From contig JAALGZ010000028.1 of the NCBI GenBank assembly GCA_015227615.1, forward strand, positions 62,001-126,000: a stretch of 64,000 nt of DNA. Reading direction: 5' to 3'. The position numbers were made by a program, and so were the translations under genes. Origin of the DNA: Labyrinthula sp. Ha (taxonomy: Eukaryota > Sar > Bigyra > Labyrinthulida > Labyrinthulaceae). A model generated the notes under the pieces. It was not told where the DNA came from. It searched no databases and worked only from the letters and a program-made list of their open reading frames with translations. Positions 34,509 through 48,960 of this stretch are shown one piece after another. Position 1 is the stretch's first letter. Each line of letters opens with the position of its first letter.

Positions 34509-37500
34509 GTATTCCTGTACAGATTATTTTCTTCAATGCATAGTATCTAACCTAAAAAAAAGAATAGATTCAAATATACTCTGAGAATACACAATGATTA
34601 CTGAAATGCTGTCGGTAGGAGCACTGAGAAACCTGGAGACGTTTTCGAAGAGTTACCATTCGCTGAAGCGAGATATTCAATATCCATTTCAATTGACTCT
34701 GTAACATTAATCCTCTCAAAATAGAGATATCATTTTTTTGTGCAGTGTTAATTTTATATCCTTTATCACTGATAAAAGGTGTGACAGTGAAGCAGAAATA
34801 ACTCCAAAATATGAGACAAATGCTACCACTCATGCTTAATATTATAAAAAAAGTTTGGTTTAAATCAAGATATATACATATATATACATTTATAAGGAAT
34901 AAAGTTGCTTATTGCAAGGTATATTCAATATATTTTCTCTGTAGCTTACCTTCATTGCGTCTCCTGCCTGAAACACCTAGAAATCCAGACAGTAGGAAGT
35001 AAGAGAGAGGGCTAAACCGGTAAGCCAACCCGACAAGCAGTATTATAACTTTAGCCATCTTTGCAATGAAGAGAAAATTCTAATTCCATCCCTAGGTTAT
35101 ACCCCTAAAAATCAGAAAAGAAAGAATATATTCGTTGTAAATAATGTCAAGCAAATCCTCCAAGAAACATCATACAAGACAAAGTAAACTTGCCCTTCAG
35201 AAGAGATCAGTTTGGGGAGCAAAACCGAGTTAAACGTGAGAATGAATCAACAATTTTAAGATTCTGGAACTCTATTTCCAATACTGTTGCACAGATGCAA
35301 CCTCTTGAAGGCTCGAGTCTTAGAACCAATAACTCAAGTTCCTAGAAAAAGCAACATCAATTCTCCAAGAGTATGAACTGGATAGATCCAGGTGTGAGTA
35401 GCATACTTGGAATGTTGTAATATTTTTCAAGGTCTCTTACTTTTTTAATTTGTCGCTATGGTTTTCCCTTTTTCTTGCATGTTAATATTATTGAATGAAA
35501 TTCATAGTGGAGTTGCTTGTTTTTAATCCTTGCACGTCACCCAGATCGAATAGGCCCATTGCGAGTACCTAACTAAACATTTTCTGATAATTCAAAATAA
35601 AGCAACTCATAGAGTAACATAAACTGATTTTAATAATAAATAACTTAAATTTTTCTACTCTCCAAAGGTGCACAATTGGTGTAGCCCAGATTCAAAACAA
35701 TAGTGTCATCTGTTCACTTAACTACAAACTTATGTTGTGCCCTTCAATGTCGAATTCTTCTGATAATTCGCACTTTTAGGTACCAAAGGACGTACTGTCG
35801 CGATAGCTGTAATGGGCAACAAATCATCCGAGTTCTTAAATAAGAATTCTAGACAGGAATGGGCACGCAGTGGAATACCCTAAATTCAAATATATGAAAG
35901 AAAGTTTTTTGCTTTAGTGATCCTTCTGTTGAAGATGATGTTTTTATTTAAGCAAATATATAAGTTCCAAGCCTTAACAAAAAGGATATTAGCTCACAGC
36001 ATTACCACATATCCACACGAATATCAGGCAGTGACTAGTTCGCCGCGAAGTCATAACTTAACTTTACACGACGATAATGGTATATCAATGCGGTAGAAAC
36101 ATGCAATGGTTATTAGCATCCTCATATGCTATAGGGGGCCTTGCCTAAGGACTGATGACGGTGGGATTAAGCTTGATATTTCCCTTAACCATGACGATCA
36201 GAAATGTGTTGAACCTGACTTTACTTACCCTGGTTACCGGGACGCAAACCCATAACGAATGGTGAATCAACTGGTGATACCGTTATGTACAATAATTTCG
36301 TAATTTCTTGTGGCCCAAATATCTTTTTCCGGTTTGATATTTCTTCGAGAGTCATGTCTTTAAAATGTGTAGCCACTTCCTTTTAAAGTTATATCTCCTT
36401 CAATGGTCACCAAAGCTGTCACATATACTCTTAAATGAAAAAAGTACTCATAGTACTTAGGTATGTAAAGATTTTGACAAATGACAAACAATCAGACCTG
36501 AAGTTTCTACAGGAAAACTTGTGTTTGTTATCACAGAACTTTTCTTTGATTATATTTGCAACGTCTTTTTTCATTGAAGGAGCTCAATGTTCCTTTTGTT
36601 TTTGGGAAATTGGAAATTTTTGAAAATCAATGCTCTTGGAATCTTAAGTAACAAGAGCCTGTCGTATCAAGATGTTGATACCGAAAATAAAGAATCAGAA
36701 ACTCGTAAATGATTAAGGATTAAGACAAGATCAGATCGGAATAACATGGAAAAAGATGGAAGAAGCAACAGTAAATAGCAGCACAGAGTGCATAGATATT
36801 GAGAAAGTTGTTTGACTCATAAATGTTATGATAATGATCTCAATTACGAATACTGCGGAATCTTAATAAACAAGTAAATATATTCCTTTTCTCAGGTCTT
36901 CTTTGGTCTTCAAGTATAAAGAAAAAATTTGTAACTTGAGGAGTCTTCCAAAATACTGCATGATATGAGTATATCTCAGGTTTATTGCTATTCCCGTTAA
37001 TGTTTCATTTCAAGTTTCTGCACGATATTCAGAAGTTCGCCTTGTGAGATTACCTATAAGAATTCTTAAGATAAACGAAACGTAAATTACCACCGAGTAC
37101 CACCAGATAGATAACGCTAGCTTTTAACTATCAATATATATATGGGAACTCTACATATGTACCCAAAAAAGAGATATTTGTTGTATCTTTTGTATAGTCG
37201 TTAGAGTTAAGCTAACATAACCTTTTGATTGTTCACAATGGAAAATGCGAACTATATCCATATTTACAGTTGTGACGCTAACAGACATTGCATGACACTA
37301 AGTTTGTGCTCGTTAACGAGTTAGCTTAGATAGAAACATAGTAAGAAAAGATTCTGTAATGCCAATAATATAAGCCAAGAAAACGTTTCAAGTTACTGGT
37401 GAACTCTACTGCTGTATAAAGTAAGTAGTTGGAAATCTGGAACAGTATATATATATCAACGGTTTAGTTTCTTAATTGAGGATGGAGCAAAAAAATGCAC

Positions 37501-37787
37501 AACTAATATTTCTTAAACTTTGCTTTTTTACTTTATATTCTTTTGTATCTACAAATTTATTCACAAAATATATCAACTACATTATACAATTTCTCCTGAA
37601 TGTTAATTCCCTTTCAAGAATCTTTACAAGATAAAACCATCGTTCTTCTATTGGAAAGTACTACCGTTAAAAATATTTTGATACCGAATTCTTTTCCCCA
37701 ATATTCTTTCTTACCACCGATAAGTTGTTCAGAAAAATGTAATATTAGTTGTAAATTAAAACATACTTTATTTCCACTTAGAAACAA
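34509..37787. other. Gene-poor intergenic region
   Basis: About 3.3 kb of AT-rich DNA. Open frames are short (under about 90 codons) and show no motif. It must contain the promoter of the FYR-GNAT gene on its left and of the first 7TM gene on its right. A 64-codon ATG frame at 37600-37794 overlaps the start of the 7TM gene by seven bases and could be an upstream ORF or chance. Confidence 0.5.
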
Positions 37788-38879
37788 ATGTTAAAGATAA
37801 AACATTCAAATCCTTGTGAACCACCGTTTCTTCAAAATGCAGAAAATATTTGTAATACAACAGTTGCTGAATTTTATGAACCCTTTTCATATTATTTGAG
37901 GATAATCAGTACTGTAGTGGATATTACTGTATTGTTACTACTTTTTGGAATCTTAATCTCCTTTCTCAAAGCTCACAAAATCCACTTTTGTAAATCAAGA
38001 AAAGTACCACAAAGAACAACTTCAGATAAAAGAAAATATTTTTTCAAATATAATCTCTTGACGATCGTTTTTCTAATAACTGGAATTATTTTTCATACAC
38101 ATTTATCTTATAATAACTTTCTATATGATTTGGAGTTTACAAGCAACTTGGCAAAACGAAACGCAATTTGTGTTGTTTATATGTCTATATTTTATTATTC
38201 AGGAACATTTACCTTTGTACCAATACTAAAAGAAATTCTTGGTTTAACTAAACTAGATCCAAAACAGGAACGAATACATTCTATCACTTGGTATCTTTCA
38301 AACTTAATAACAACTCCATATTTTTTTTCAATGCCATATTTAATATATTCTGAAAAACTTACGCTTTCAACTTTTATTTTAATATGTTTTTTACATGGAA
38401 TGCTTAATGGAATTTTATTAGGTGTTGTATTATATTTTACTGCAACTGCTGCAATTCAAGAAGTTGAAAATTTAACTGAACATTATGTAACGAATAAAAA
38501 ACATCCAAAAGAATTAAATAAAATATATACTTTTTTATTGAAATTAAAAGCAGTAAGAGCTGTTTTTACTTTTCATGCATTTGCTATTATTATAATAACT
38601 TTGCCGAATTTAATTCCTAGTTTAAATACAACAAACTTGATATTATTAATAGATTCTATTTATCTTAGTATTATTCCAATGGAATTATTACCTTCTGTTT
38701 TTTTCTTTAGTAAATTTATTTTTCCAGGATCAGAAGTTTGTTTTTCTTTTGATCCTGAAAAACCTGGAGTATTTTCAAGTAGTAGAAGAACTCAAAATAA
38801 GGCAGAAACTTCTGAAGGTTTTGAAAAAGAAAAACAAAATGCAATAGAGGGAAAAACAGAAGTAGCTTTCACTTTGTAG
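37788..38879 (+). CDS. Seven-transmembrane receptor-like protein, paralogue 1
   Basis: A single-exon frame of 363 codons from ATG to TAG. After a short N-terminal segment with two Cys and an NTT glycosylation site, seven hydrophobic segments lie at about residues 38-61, 85-106, 127-149, 164-186, 193-216, 256-278 and 283-309, followed by a charged tail of about 50 residues. This is the layout of a GPCR-like protein with outside N-terminus and cytoplasmic C-terminus. Landmarks shared with the two paralogues are EFYEPF before TM1, FFKYNLLTI entering TM2, KEILGL after TM3, MPYLIYSE in TM4 and ELLPS in TM7. No rhodopsin-type DRY or NPxxY is seen. The ligand, and whether it signals through G proteins, are unknown. 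A short overlapping frame upstream might affect translation. Confidence 0.85.
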   Translation: MLKIKHSNPCEPPFLQNAENICNTTVAEFYEPFSYYLRIISTVVDITVLLLLFGILISFLKAHKIHFCKSRKVPQRTTSDKRKYFFKYNLLTIVFLITGIIFHTHLSYNNFLYDLEFTSNLAKRNAICVVYMSIFYYSGTFTFVPILKEILGLTKLDPKQERIHSITWYLSNLITTPYFFSMPYLIYSEKLTLSTFILICFLHGMLNGILLGVVLYFTATAAIQEVENLTEHYVTNKKHPKELNKIYTFLLKLKAVRAVFTFHAFAIIIITLPNLIPSLNTTNLILLIDSIYLSIIPMELLPSVFFFSKFIFPGSEVCFSFDPEKPGVFSSSRRTQNKAETSEGFEKEKQNAIEGKTEVAFTL

Positions 38880-41800
38880 GACAGTATGTATCCGTTTTCT
38901 TAATTCGTACCAGTTTGGATTTTGTTTTCTTCTTAATTATTTTTAAACTATAATGTTGGAAAGAATATACTCTATATTATTCAACGTTTTTTGTTCTCAA
39001 TTCGAAGATGCACAATATAAGTTTTCGCAAATCTTTTCTATATATATATGAAATATTTTTTCACAAGTATTTTTTCTCTAGACCAATAATTTGTTTCTAG
39101 ATGACAGTTCCTGCTATTCTTAACACATATAAGAAAAATAAAGAAAAGAGTTAAAAAATTAAAGACAAACTATTAAGGACAGATATTCTTCCGAAACTAT
39201 TTGATTTTTATTCTAAGGAATCTGTTTGTCTACTAACTAAAAAAAATGGAAGTATTATTTTCTGCTTAGAGTTTAGCTCAATCTTCTTAGCTTGGTATTA
39301 TTTTTTTCAAGGCAAATGAAAGAACAAACTATAGCAAAGATGTTTTAGTTTGAATAAGTGGAGAATGGTTAAGGTCTTGGTTAAATAAGAGAAGCATATT
39401 GGCCTCTTAGTAGAAGATATATTTTTTCAAGTAGTATTGTTTTCTGTATTCTCTGAATTTTCTTTTCTTGTGTTTGATTCGAACATGTGAATTCAAAGTT
39501 AACGTGAATTAAATATACTATATAATTTCTAGTTGACAAGTATGGATAAAAAAGCAGCTTAAGAATAAAGAGAATTACTTATTCCATGCTCTTTCAAGAA
39601 AGCGTCATGAAGAAAGTTGCTAAATTATTCGAATTTAGCAAAACTTTCTTTTATAAAGGAAGAGTTGAATGCCTTTCATAAAAACTACTATATCTATGCA
39701 ATAAGGAATAAAAGTTACAGTAAAATAACTCAAATGACCAAAAAATATGTTTCTGCCTCTTTCAAAAAGAAATATATCTAGCCCATGATAATGCTCAATT
39801 TGATTTTCTAACTTTCAAGTTTTTACTGCGAAACTATTCATCAACTTTACTTATGAGCTTTTTTATAAATCAACGCTAATTTATTTTTCATCTCAATTTT
39901 GCAAAACATTTTGTTTCGAGATAATAATACTCAACGTGGAGATCCTTGGCTCCTTCAAATTTATTTGGTCAGAGACTAATTTAGGCAATCTAGGCTGATT
40001 TGGAAAATTGTAGTTTGAGGAAATTTATCGAGAGAATAACATACACAAAAACTAACTTTAGGGAACGCATTACAGAAAACCAAAAAGGTATAAAGTGAAT
40101 AAATCTAATTTGAAAGTGAAACTCTAGATAAAATGGCTGTTCTTGCTCGCTATTCATGCTTTTAATATCAGAAGCCAAGATTGTGAGGTCTAGAGAGGAA
40201 ATCAGAAGCAATCTAATTGAATGAATAAACTTGTTTTGTGCATATACAACTATGTTCAGGTTTGTCATTTCCTGTTTGATTTGAGGAGTGTTCAGTATTA
40301 ATAAGATATTTCTTCCTATATGTTTACTGTCTTAAATCTGGATGGAAAATAAAACTTCATTGAGGAATCCTTCGGTATTTTCAAAAAAAATTCAGATGAC
40401 TGAGTGAACCTTCAAATTAAATCGAGTGAAGAAAGAAGAACTCATTGAAGAAATCCGTGAGGGTGTTTTAGAAATACTTAAGAATTTACGGAACGAATAC
40501 TAGGTGCTTATCAACATCCTCAAAAATACTTCAATGAAGAATTTTTCTAACGCTAGACCTGAAGCCATGAGCTATCACCTTTAACATTTGAGTTTTTAAA
40601 TACATGGATTTGCAACTTATGGCCTCATGACGTAAAAGCTTGGGTACACTTTCTTTCTTGAATCCTTAAACATGTAACAATCCCAGAAAACCTAGCATTG
40701 CTTGAGTAGTTTTGTACTAGGTTGCTTTGAGTAATCTTTTTGGTTTATTTTATTAAGTTTTTCTATTGTCCTCAGTGTAAGCTCAAAAGGCTCAGTGAGA
40801 GTGTTGAAGTCAGTGGTTTTAATTCCATGAAAAGCTACTCCACGAACATCTCTGCATTGTTTATGTCAATACTAAATTCATCGTAATCTGTTTAATTACG
40901 TGAACACCATAGCACACATTGCCTTTCTTCTAGTTATATAACATGTGCTTGGCGATTCTCGATAGAACGAAGCTTGTTGTGAATTGAGTAATTGATCGAC
41001 GAGGAAGATTAATCTCAAGTTTGCTAGAGTATATTTGTTGTTCATTGTTAATTCTTTATTTGAACCATCTTAATAATGCACCATAATGTTACTACAAACG
41101 TAAGAACTTCGAACATCAAAAAGAACAGTTTCACTTCATTTCTGCTTTGCTTTATTTTGTTTATTTAAGGAAACCGGTTTGTCATCAATGTTAGTAACTT
41201 ACATTGAAGACCTGTTTTTATTTCTTCTGCTTTTGTTTTCTTTTATGACAAAATGCAAATATTAGGATGTCTTAGAGTAAATTTGTATAATTTAGTCTAT
41301 CCTAACTTGAAAAGTAGAAATTACTGTTCATCACCAAATGTGGAAAGATACTGATGTAGAACAAAATCTACAGTAGGGTCATAATACCCTAGAGAGCATA
41401 CTTGATAATCCAATTTACCAAAACAAAGAATTACACGAGAGCAGAATGAGTAAAGTTGCTGCACTGCCCATGAGAGTTCTTCTAGTTAGCTAGGTGAGCT
41501 ACAAATTTTCTTTTGAGTAGGAGAAGTTATATTTTTTTAAGGGGGAACAAGATCAAATACATGTTGCAGGGTTATAAACATTATTAAGCGATCTGAAGCT
41601 TTTATTTCATTCTTAAATACCTTTCGGTTCACAACCGTAGAAAATATGTTTAATTTGTTTTCTTTTAGTCGAGTCCAGGGCTCTCCTAACATATTGTACA
41701 TACATCTACATAAGAGCAATGCTTCGTTAAAGCCAAAAATAAAATAATTTATAAACTATTTCCAATGAAAAATAGACATCCTAAGCAAAGTGTTTCCCCT

Positions 41801-44800
41801 GTGAAATTACGATTTAGCAATTTTCATACTTGCCCTGTTACAATAAGAAACACAAGCTGTGACATGATCCCTCCTAAGAGTTAAATTGTCCGTAGTTAAA
41901 AACAAAAAGTTCAGTAATAAAATTCTTTTAAAAGATTAAATTATAGTTGCATTTATGTAAGAGAGCTTCAAACCAATACTTTTTTATTTTGAATTTTGAT
42001 CAAATATTTTTCTAAAGATGTATTGAAACTTTTGCTGTTGATAATGGTAAACGTTTAATGTTTCGATATGTGCCATTACTAACTAAATCCATATAGTTCA
42101 TTGTTTCAAGATTCCTTATCTAGGTAAGCTAACAAGTACGAATGTCTAAACGTAGCACAGGTCCAAAGCATTTACCTGAATATGTTCAAGCCTACATTTC
42201 TCTCTCTTCCGAGTCATGAGTGTACTGTAATATTATCCTCTAGCGGTAGATCTGGTATCCTTTCAACAATATGGTATAAAATTTCTTCGATTTAGCTCTA
42301 TTTGGTACTTCTCTAACTTTAATAAAGATCCTAAAGATCCTTTATTTGATTACAATGCTCTAAAAATGTCAAAAGTCTGCTGAAAAAGTTCTTATGAGCT
42401 AAGAAGCTAGCTAATATTGTTGATTTCTAACGCAACAATAAACCTCTCGTTACCCAACACTGATGTAACATGTACCTGGGTAAAATAGCAATATCTACGA
42501 AATGGTGCTAAAATTGATACAGATACTTACAAAATGAACTATAATGAATGTGATTTAGTATACTGCAAGTTGTAGGCAATTTGCTCTAACATAATCTGAT
42601 GGTAGTTCAATCGTCCTGAGATTGTTACTAAACGCAAAAACTTATAGTGTTCTATTCTTCATGTGAAAATATGGGTTTGACGCAGGATAACAAAAAAGAA
42701 ATAATCTATGTATTCTCCAATACCAGTACATAAATTAAGAGATATTGTCGGTATAAGTATGATTCATGTTGCTTCACTATCTTCCAATGGAACTCATTTG
42801 TAAATATGTTAGTAGATATTAATATATATGAAACCAAGTTTCTATAAAATGTCAAGGGGGATATTCCTGGATAATTTACTCGAATTCTTATTGAGGCAAA
42901 CTATGTCTTGTTATACATATAGCAACCAATATCGTTACAACATAATTTTTTCACATAATTAACCTGATCATAAGAATAAAACCTTCTTGTGTATCACTTG
43001 CATCCACTTAAATTCTGCAAGAATACTGGAATCTCTTCTTCCTGACCACGCGCTCTGTTATATAAGAAAAAATAGTTTCGGTATAGATTGAGGAAAGTTT
43101 TCATTACTATCTAAACAAAGAAATATCTTCTATAAATCACTTCAACAATTAAGTTATTTTACTTTGTAATTTCGACATAGGTAAAGGAGTTTCTTATAGA
43201 GACGGGGTTGATTTGGTTTTTCGAATAATGTTTGGTTTTGACCAATTAATTTCATTTCAATGAGAATATGCTTGTTTACATTTTCAGAAGGAGCGTCTAA
43301 ACTATGTCATTTGCATGTGGGTTTGAATGTGTTTATGAGAATGTCTAGTACAACCCCTTATTATGCTAATTAAGAATATACCACCTACAGTAGAATAAAT
43401 CTCTAAATTCCTGATACACTTCCTGTGTCCGTGTTACACAGAGGAAGTATTGCAACAATAGTTTCCGTAGTTCAGGACATACCCATGGGTTTATGTTATT
43501 TTGATTTGTTGCTAATCTAAGCCGAGCAGAATATATACCTTCTATACCCGAATGGTGTTCAGCTTTTATATACATTGGAGGCAAACTGATAGAAAACTAC
43601 AATATGACCCTTTCTTATGAAAGCCTATATACATATGTTCAAGCATTCTACTGCCACATCAACTCAACCAGATTAATTAATTGATTATTCAAGTCATTAC
43701 TGGTAATCAAGGTTACCTCAGAGCTTAAAAAAGTAAATATTACTTACTTAAATTCAATAACTAGTTTTATTACTGTGTTGGTGGGTTGTACTTTTTCCAA
43801 ATACCTGATAATTCCTGAGAACTGAACTTGATTGTGAAAACCAAAACATAATCAAACATCTTAGTAGATAATACTCCCTTAGAATTAAATTAAGAAAAAT
43901 AATTTCAGATCATACATCTAACAACAAATTTTTCGTTGTCCCTGTCTCAGAGTTAAATTTAATGCTATATGGAATCTTGGAATATATCCAGTGAATTGGT
44001 GTTCACTCTGTCTATTGTTTCTAGAAATAGCTGTTTCAGAAACCCATAAATTTAGAATAGATTTAATTTAGAAAGAGTTGATTTAATGTCTATTGAACTT
44101 ATCTATTAAGCTATTTTTTACTTTGGTTGGATCTGGTTTACTCCGTTAGCTATATAACTTGTCAAGAAACAAGTTTGAAACAAGATATTGACCACTCATC
44201 GATGTCCTCCTAGCAAAGCTAAGTAATAAACAACCATGCTAGCAATATTAAAGTAGATGTAATATTCTTGTAATTTAGAGGCCGTACGAGTAAAGAATAT
44301 ATAAATGATATATGTTGCAACGTTTCAAAAAGATATAAGAACTAGCAAGAACTCGTAGCAATTGGTAAATTATTGTGATGTTCATTGGCGAAATAGAAAC
44401 CAAAATTTAAAGAGAATGGCTACAGTATCTGTATCCAATTTCCTTGTCAAACAGGGTTTATTATCACGAATTCTTAATACAACTGTTTCTTGTGATACCT
44501 TTTTTTTATGTAACAGCTATATCAGTGGCTACAGCAAGAAATAACTCAGCCTATTACACTACATATGGTGTGTTTGTACAAAGGAATATTGAAAGAATTT
44601 TCGAATTGGGTACAAAAAAACATAATCTATTCTTCATAAACTAAATCTTTACTCAGCCACGATTTCTATGGACATATATTTAGATCTGTCAGACTAAAGA
44701 AAATGCAACATGGGACAGAGTTCTATAGTAGTAGCACGCTCAAGCAAATATTTGAACAAAATTAATAACTAAGTAATTTCCTCGAGTTTTATCATGAAAT

Positions 44801-46354
44801 CACAGTGGAATAATATTTGAAAACCTGGTATGATATATATCTGCTGCTGCTGTTGATTCCATCAAGTCTGAATCTACCCCACCATCTTCTCTTTGTATAT
44901 AAAAAGGTTGAACTTCTCCTAAACAACTACAAAAAAGTAACATAAATATTCATATAAGAGCTATAGTTCAGCCGTTGAATTACTCTACCTAGCGTTTACA
45001 TTAGTGTCATATTAAGTCCTTTCAAAGAAATTTTCTGTGGCATACACTTCCTTGGTCAACCTAACTTCATGAAATGTTCCTTGCAAAATAAAAATGAGTT
45101 GCTACTACTTCCTTACTCTTCCTTAACTATAGAATTGTCCCGACTAGGGCATGATAATGAACCAACTGCAAATATTGCTAAAATAAAGTTGCTAAAACTT
45201 GTCATGAATGTTCTGGAATCGAGCATTGTTAATGGTTGTATTTAACCTAGCACTTATTAATATAGTGTTTATATTGTAATTCTTGACTTCAAGAGTTGTA
45301 ATGGTCAAAGTTTATTGATAATAACAGCAAAAGCAATGGTAATGCTATGGTTTAGGTTAATAACCAACCTTGCAGAACCAAAAAAGTTCACCAACTCAGA
45401 ACAAGTAATGGAGGCCATGGCAAGATATGAGTTTGGCTAACTAGAGTCATAATTTTGAAGGGATTCCTTGAGTATTCTAAAAGTGCTTTCAGAAGCCCTT
45501 AGAATACTTTGAAGCTTAATCCATAAAAATAAAAGTAATTTTGACAGCCAACAAATAATAATTCGTGTATGTTGTACTGTACAGGGATATCTCATGCGCA
45601 CCCAAGAATGAGTTTTGGTTCATTAGTATTCGAATATAAAGTATATAGAATTGATCATATGTATAGAATATGTGAAAAGCTACAAGCAAAAGATTTTCAA
45701 TATAAAATTAATGAAAACGATTTGGATCTCCCGGGTGAATAATGGTCAGTGTCTAAGAGAGAAATATCACTGAGGCAGAGAAATTTGAAGCTAAAAGAGC
45801 CTGTCATACGACAGAGACGGGTGAGTTCTTGAAAACGTATTTCACTTAATTATCAAATTAAGGTATTTTCAATGAGGTGCCCGTTTCTCCTTTGAAATAG
45901 ATCAAACGTTTATGAGATTTACTCATTCGCACGGAAATTTCTTAAGTAGTCAGAATCATTTCTGAATTTCTTGGTTTGCACCCCTACCAGCAATTAACTG
46001 CTACACGGTTAACCAACCAACATTAATATAAGCAAGTTTGTGAAAGTTAAAAAAAATAGACTTTATTTTTATTCAAAAGTGTTAAAGATCACAAATATAT
46101 TATTTTCTAAATTACTTATTAGAAATCATTGTTAAAATTAAGACCAGAAAAGCACACCAAAATGAAAAAGCCGAAAAAAAGCAATCTGAAATAAAAATGC
46201 AAACTTATGCGATGTATAATGTAGATAATCCCAGCAATATATAACGGGTGTTGAACGCTTTTCTCGAGGTCGGAAATCCAATGGCCGTATACAGCAGACC
46301 GCAAATTGAAAATCATTTAGATTTGATTCTATTAAACCTTACAAACACCAAAAG
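38880..46354. other. Gene desert between 7TM paralogues 1 and 2
   Basis: About 7.5 kb of AT-rich DNA with no open frame above about 92 codons and no motif I recognise on either strand. The flanks of the three 7TM genes do not resemble each other, so if the genes arose by tandem duplication the spacers have diverged beyond recognition by eye. Confidence 0.55.
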
Positions 46355-47425
46355 ATGAATGTGTCATTAGAGTGTGAGGCTCCATTTATCTTCAAGAGAG
46401 AGAAGCAATGCGATTTTACTGTATATGAATACTATGAACCTTATACGTACTACTTAAGATTAGTTAGTACTGTCTTAGATGTTACAATGTTTTTTGTACT
46501 TCTCAGAATCTTGATTTCTTTTCTCAAAACTAACAAAAGTCAGTGCTTAATTATTCGAAATACATCAGTTAGATACTTTTCAAATAAGAGAAAACACTTT
46601 TTCAAATATAACCTGTTGACTATATTATTCTTATTAATTGGAACTATTTTTCATACACATGTAGCTTATTTTAATTTTTTGTATGATTTTAAATTTTCTA
46701 GTTCTCTAGGGAAAAGAAATTCTCTTTGTGTTGTTTATATGTCAATATGTTATTATTCTGGAACATTTACTTTTCTTCCAATGTTGAAAGAAATTCTAGG
46801 ATTATCTAAACTATCACAAGAATGTCAAAAACTGCAAGATATATCTTGGTTTTTATCGAAATTAATAACAATTCCGTATTTATTTATAATGCCATATTTA
46901 ATCTACTCTGAGAAATTCAACTTATCTACTTTCATTCTTATTTGTTTTCTTCAAGGGATGTTAAGTGGAGTTTTATTATGTTTAGTTATGTATTCTACTG
47001 TCAACGTTGCAATTAAAGGAATTAGGAGTTTAATAGAACACTATACAAAGAAGAGGAATAAATCAAAAGATAAAGATAAGTTTCATAGGTTATACTTAAA
47101 GTTGAAAGCATTTAGAACTGGTTTTTTATTACACACAGCATTAATTTCTATTGTAACTTTGCCAAACATGTTTCCAAGTTTGAACTCTACTAAAGTAAAT
47201 TTGCTTGCAAATTCCATTTATCTTGCTTTTATCCCTATTGAACTTTTGCCATCTATATTTTTTTATAATAAATTCTTATTTCCAGGTTATGAAAGTTGTT
47301 TGGTTCTCGATTCCAGAAAAAGTTTCAGATTAATGACTTTTACAAGTTTTAAAATAGGTTCTCAAGTTCAAGAAGTTGAAAAATCAAGGGAATATATGGA
47401 AATAACGAAAAGAAAAAGTATTTAA
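46355..47425 (+). CDS. Seven-transmembrane receptor-like protein, paralogue 2
   Basis: A single-exon frame of 356 codons from ATG to TAA. N-terminus: MNVSLECEAPF with an NVS glycosylation site and Cys at 7 and 19. Hydrophobic segments lie at about 35-57, 82-104, 122-146, 162-184, 190-213, 253-275 and 281-306, then a basic tail. It shares roughly half of its residues with paralogue 3, most strongly around TM2 (FFKYNLLTILFLLIG), TM3 (VVYMSI-YYSGTFTFLP) and TM7 (ELLPS). The loop between TM5 and TM6 is highly basic (KKRNKSKDKDKFH), as expected for a cytoplasmic loop. Role as for paralogue 1: receptor-like, ligand unknown. Confidence 0.85.
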   Translation: MNVSLECEAPFIFKREKQCDFTVYEYYEPYTYYLRLVSTVLDVTMFFVLLRILISFLKTNKSQCLIIRNTSVRYFSNKRKHFFKYNLLTILFLLIGTIFHTHVAYFNFLYDFKFSSSLGKRNSLCVVYMSICYYSGTFTFLPMLKEILGLSKLSQECQKLQDISWFLSKLITIPYLFIMPYLIYSEKFNLSTFILICFLQGMLSGVLLCLVMYSTVNVAIKGIRSLIEHYTKKRNKSKDKDKFHRLYLKLKAFRTGFLLHTALISIVTLPNMFPSLNSTKVNLLANSIYLAFIPIELLPSIFFYNKFLFPGYESCLVLDSRKSFRLMTFTSFKIGSQVQEVEKSREYMEITKRKSI

Positions 47426-48960
47426 TTATGTTATTCATAGTGCTTAAAACGGATGCTATTCTTCTGTCCCAAATCTTTCATGATACCATTTATTATCCTT
47501 TGATGTTTCATTTTCTAAAGAGAAGAGAACTAAAGCCTTTATGATTAAGTATCTCTTAGAATATTAAATACTTCAAACATTTTCATAGTTTAACTATATA
47601 TAGTTTTTATTTAATATTACATTGAACTATCATTCATGTATTTCATATATGCGTGAGTTCGGTTGTTTTTTTAGGAAAGCAAAGTAGAAAAATTTATATA
47701 AAGTTACATATTTTTTAAGAGTTTCGTTCTTCATTTTCCTTATATAATTTTATTAACTCCAAATTTAATTCTAATACTGCTTCTTTTGAGGAACTTGTGC
47801 GGTAAACTGCCGAACAAATGGGAACCTATTCTTCAGCATCCATGTAATTATGCGTTCTTAACGATACTGTCGTTAATTTCCATTACAAATTTTCCCCTTA
47901 TATCTATTACGCAACAGTAATTTGAATTAATTCTACACTCCATATCTTTGAACACTTTCTTAAATCTAATATTTATTCTACAGCGCCTCCTTTCAGTTTG
48001 AAATCATAATCGGTTGTAATTTTCATTCAAATGCAGGTTCCGTAAATTATATAAATTGGCTAAGCTTCCGTATTATACTAGCTTATAATATTCACTAGAG
48101 ACCTTATCATAGGCTATGCAAATTATTTCTGTCAGTCCTGAGCATCGATATCTTTTTTATTAGCAATAATATATCCTTTTGGGGTTTAAGTTTTATTTGG
48201 AATGATTTTATTTCATGTTTTCTGCTGAATAACCGTTTCATTTTCAATGGAAACATCATTGGAGCTTTTTCTGCAGAAAACCTTAATGGATGACAAATAA
48301 ATACAAATAAAATATCTACATTAAAATCAACATCTTACTATTTCACTTTCGTTCGGGCAGTTTCTTAGCTCATTATATTGAAATAATCGTAGATTCTCCG
48401 TCTTGTGAAGTAAAAGAATTCCTTCAACCACAATAAATTATCGGTTCTCAGAGGTGATGAAACTTTAAAATCAGTTTTATTAAATATTGAAAATTGAGCT
48501 TTAACTTAAATCTAAGCTAATTTAAAGCTAAAATCTATTACTTTTTGCCTTGTTCAATTGAGCACCTAGTACGCAGCGAATTTTCTCGGATTCTTCTGGT
48601 GTCTAACGTGTCTAAACCCTTAAAAAATACAATTCTCAGCATTACCTTACAGAATTTTTTTCTATGTTGGAAAGTTTGCCGTTCTTAAGTTGTGTCTTTT
48701 TGCACATCAGGTAACAAATCTCCGTGCCTGAAATAATTGTTTCACACAGACTTCTCCCACTGAGCAGGAAATATCCAACTTTGTCACTATGGCAACACTT
48801 AATATTTCTATTGCTTCCATTGGGTATATTTGCATTTATTGTCGAGAATACAGAATTTTTTTTTATAGAAAATATTTTTTATATTAAAGTCTGGTTGTTA
48901 CTCTTACTTGTATTTAAGTACTAAAAGTACTAAGTCAGAATACCCTGTATACCAACCTAC

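Noticed and set aside
36148-36220. CTGATGA and CTGA boxes spaced like a C/D-box snoRNA
   Set aside because: No terminal stem pairs around the boxes, and short boxes like these are common by chance.
39465-39490. GTTCGAATC on the minus strand, like a tRNA B box
   Set aside because: The flanking bases do not pair as a T arm, and no acceptor or anticodon stem can be drawn.
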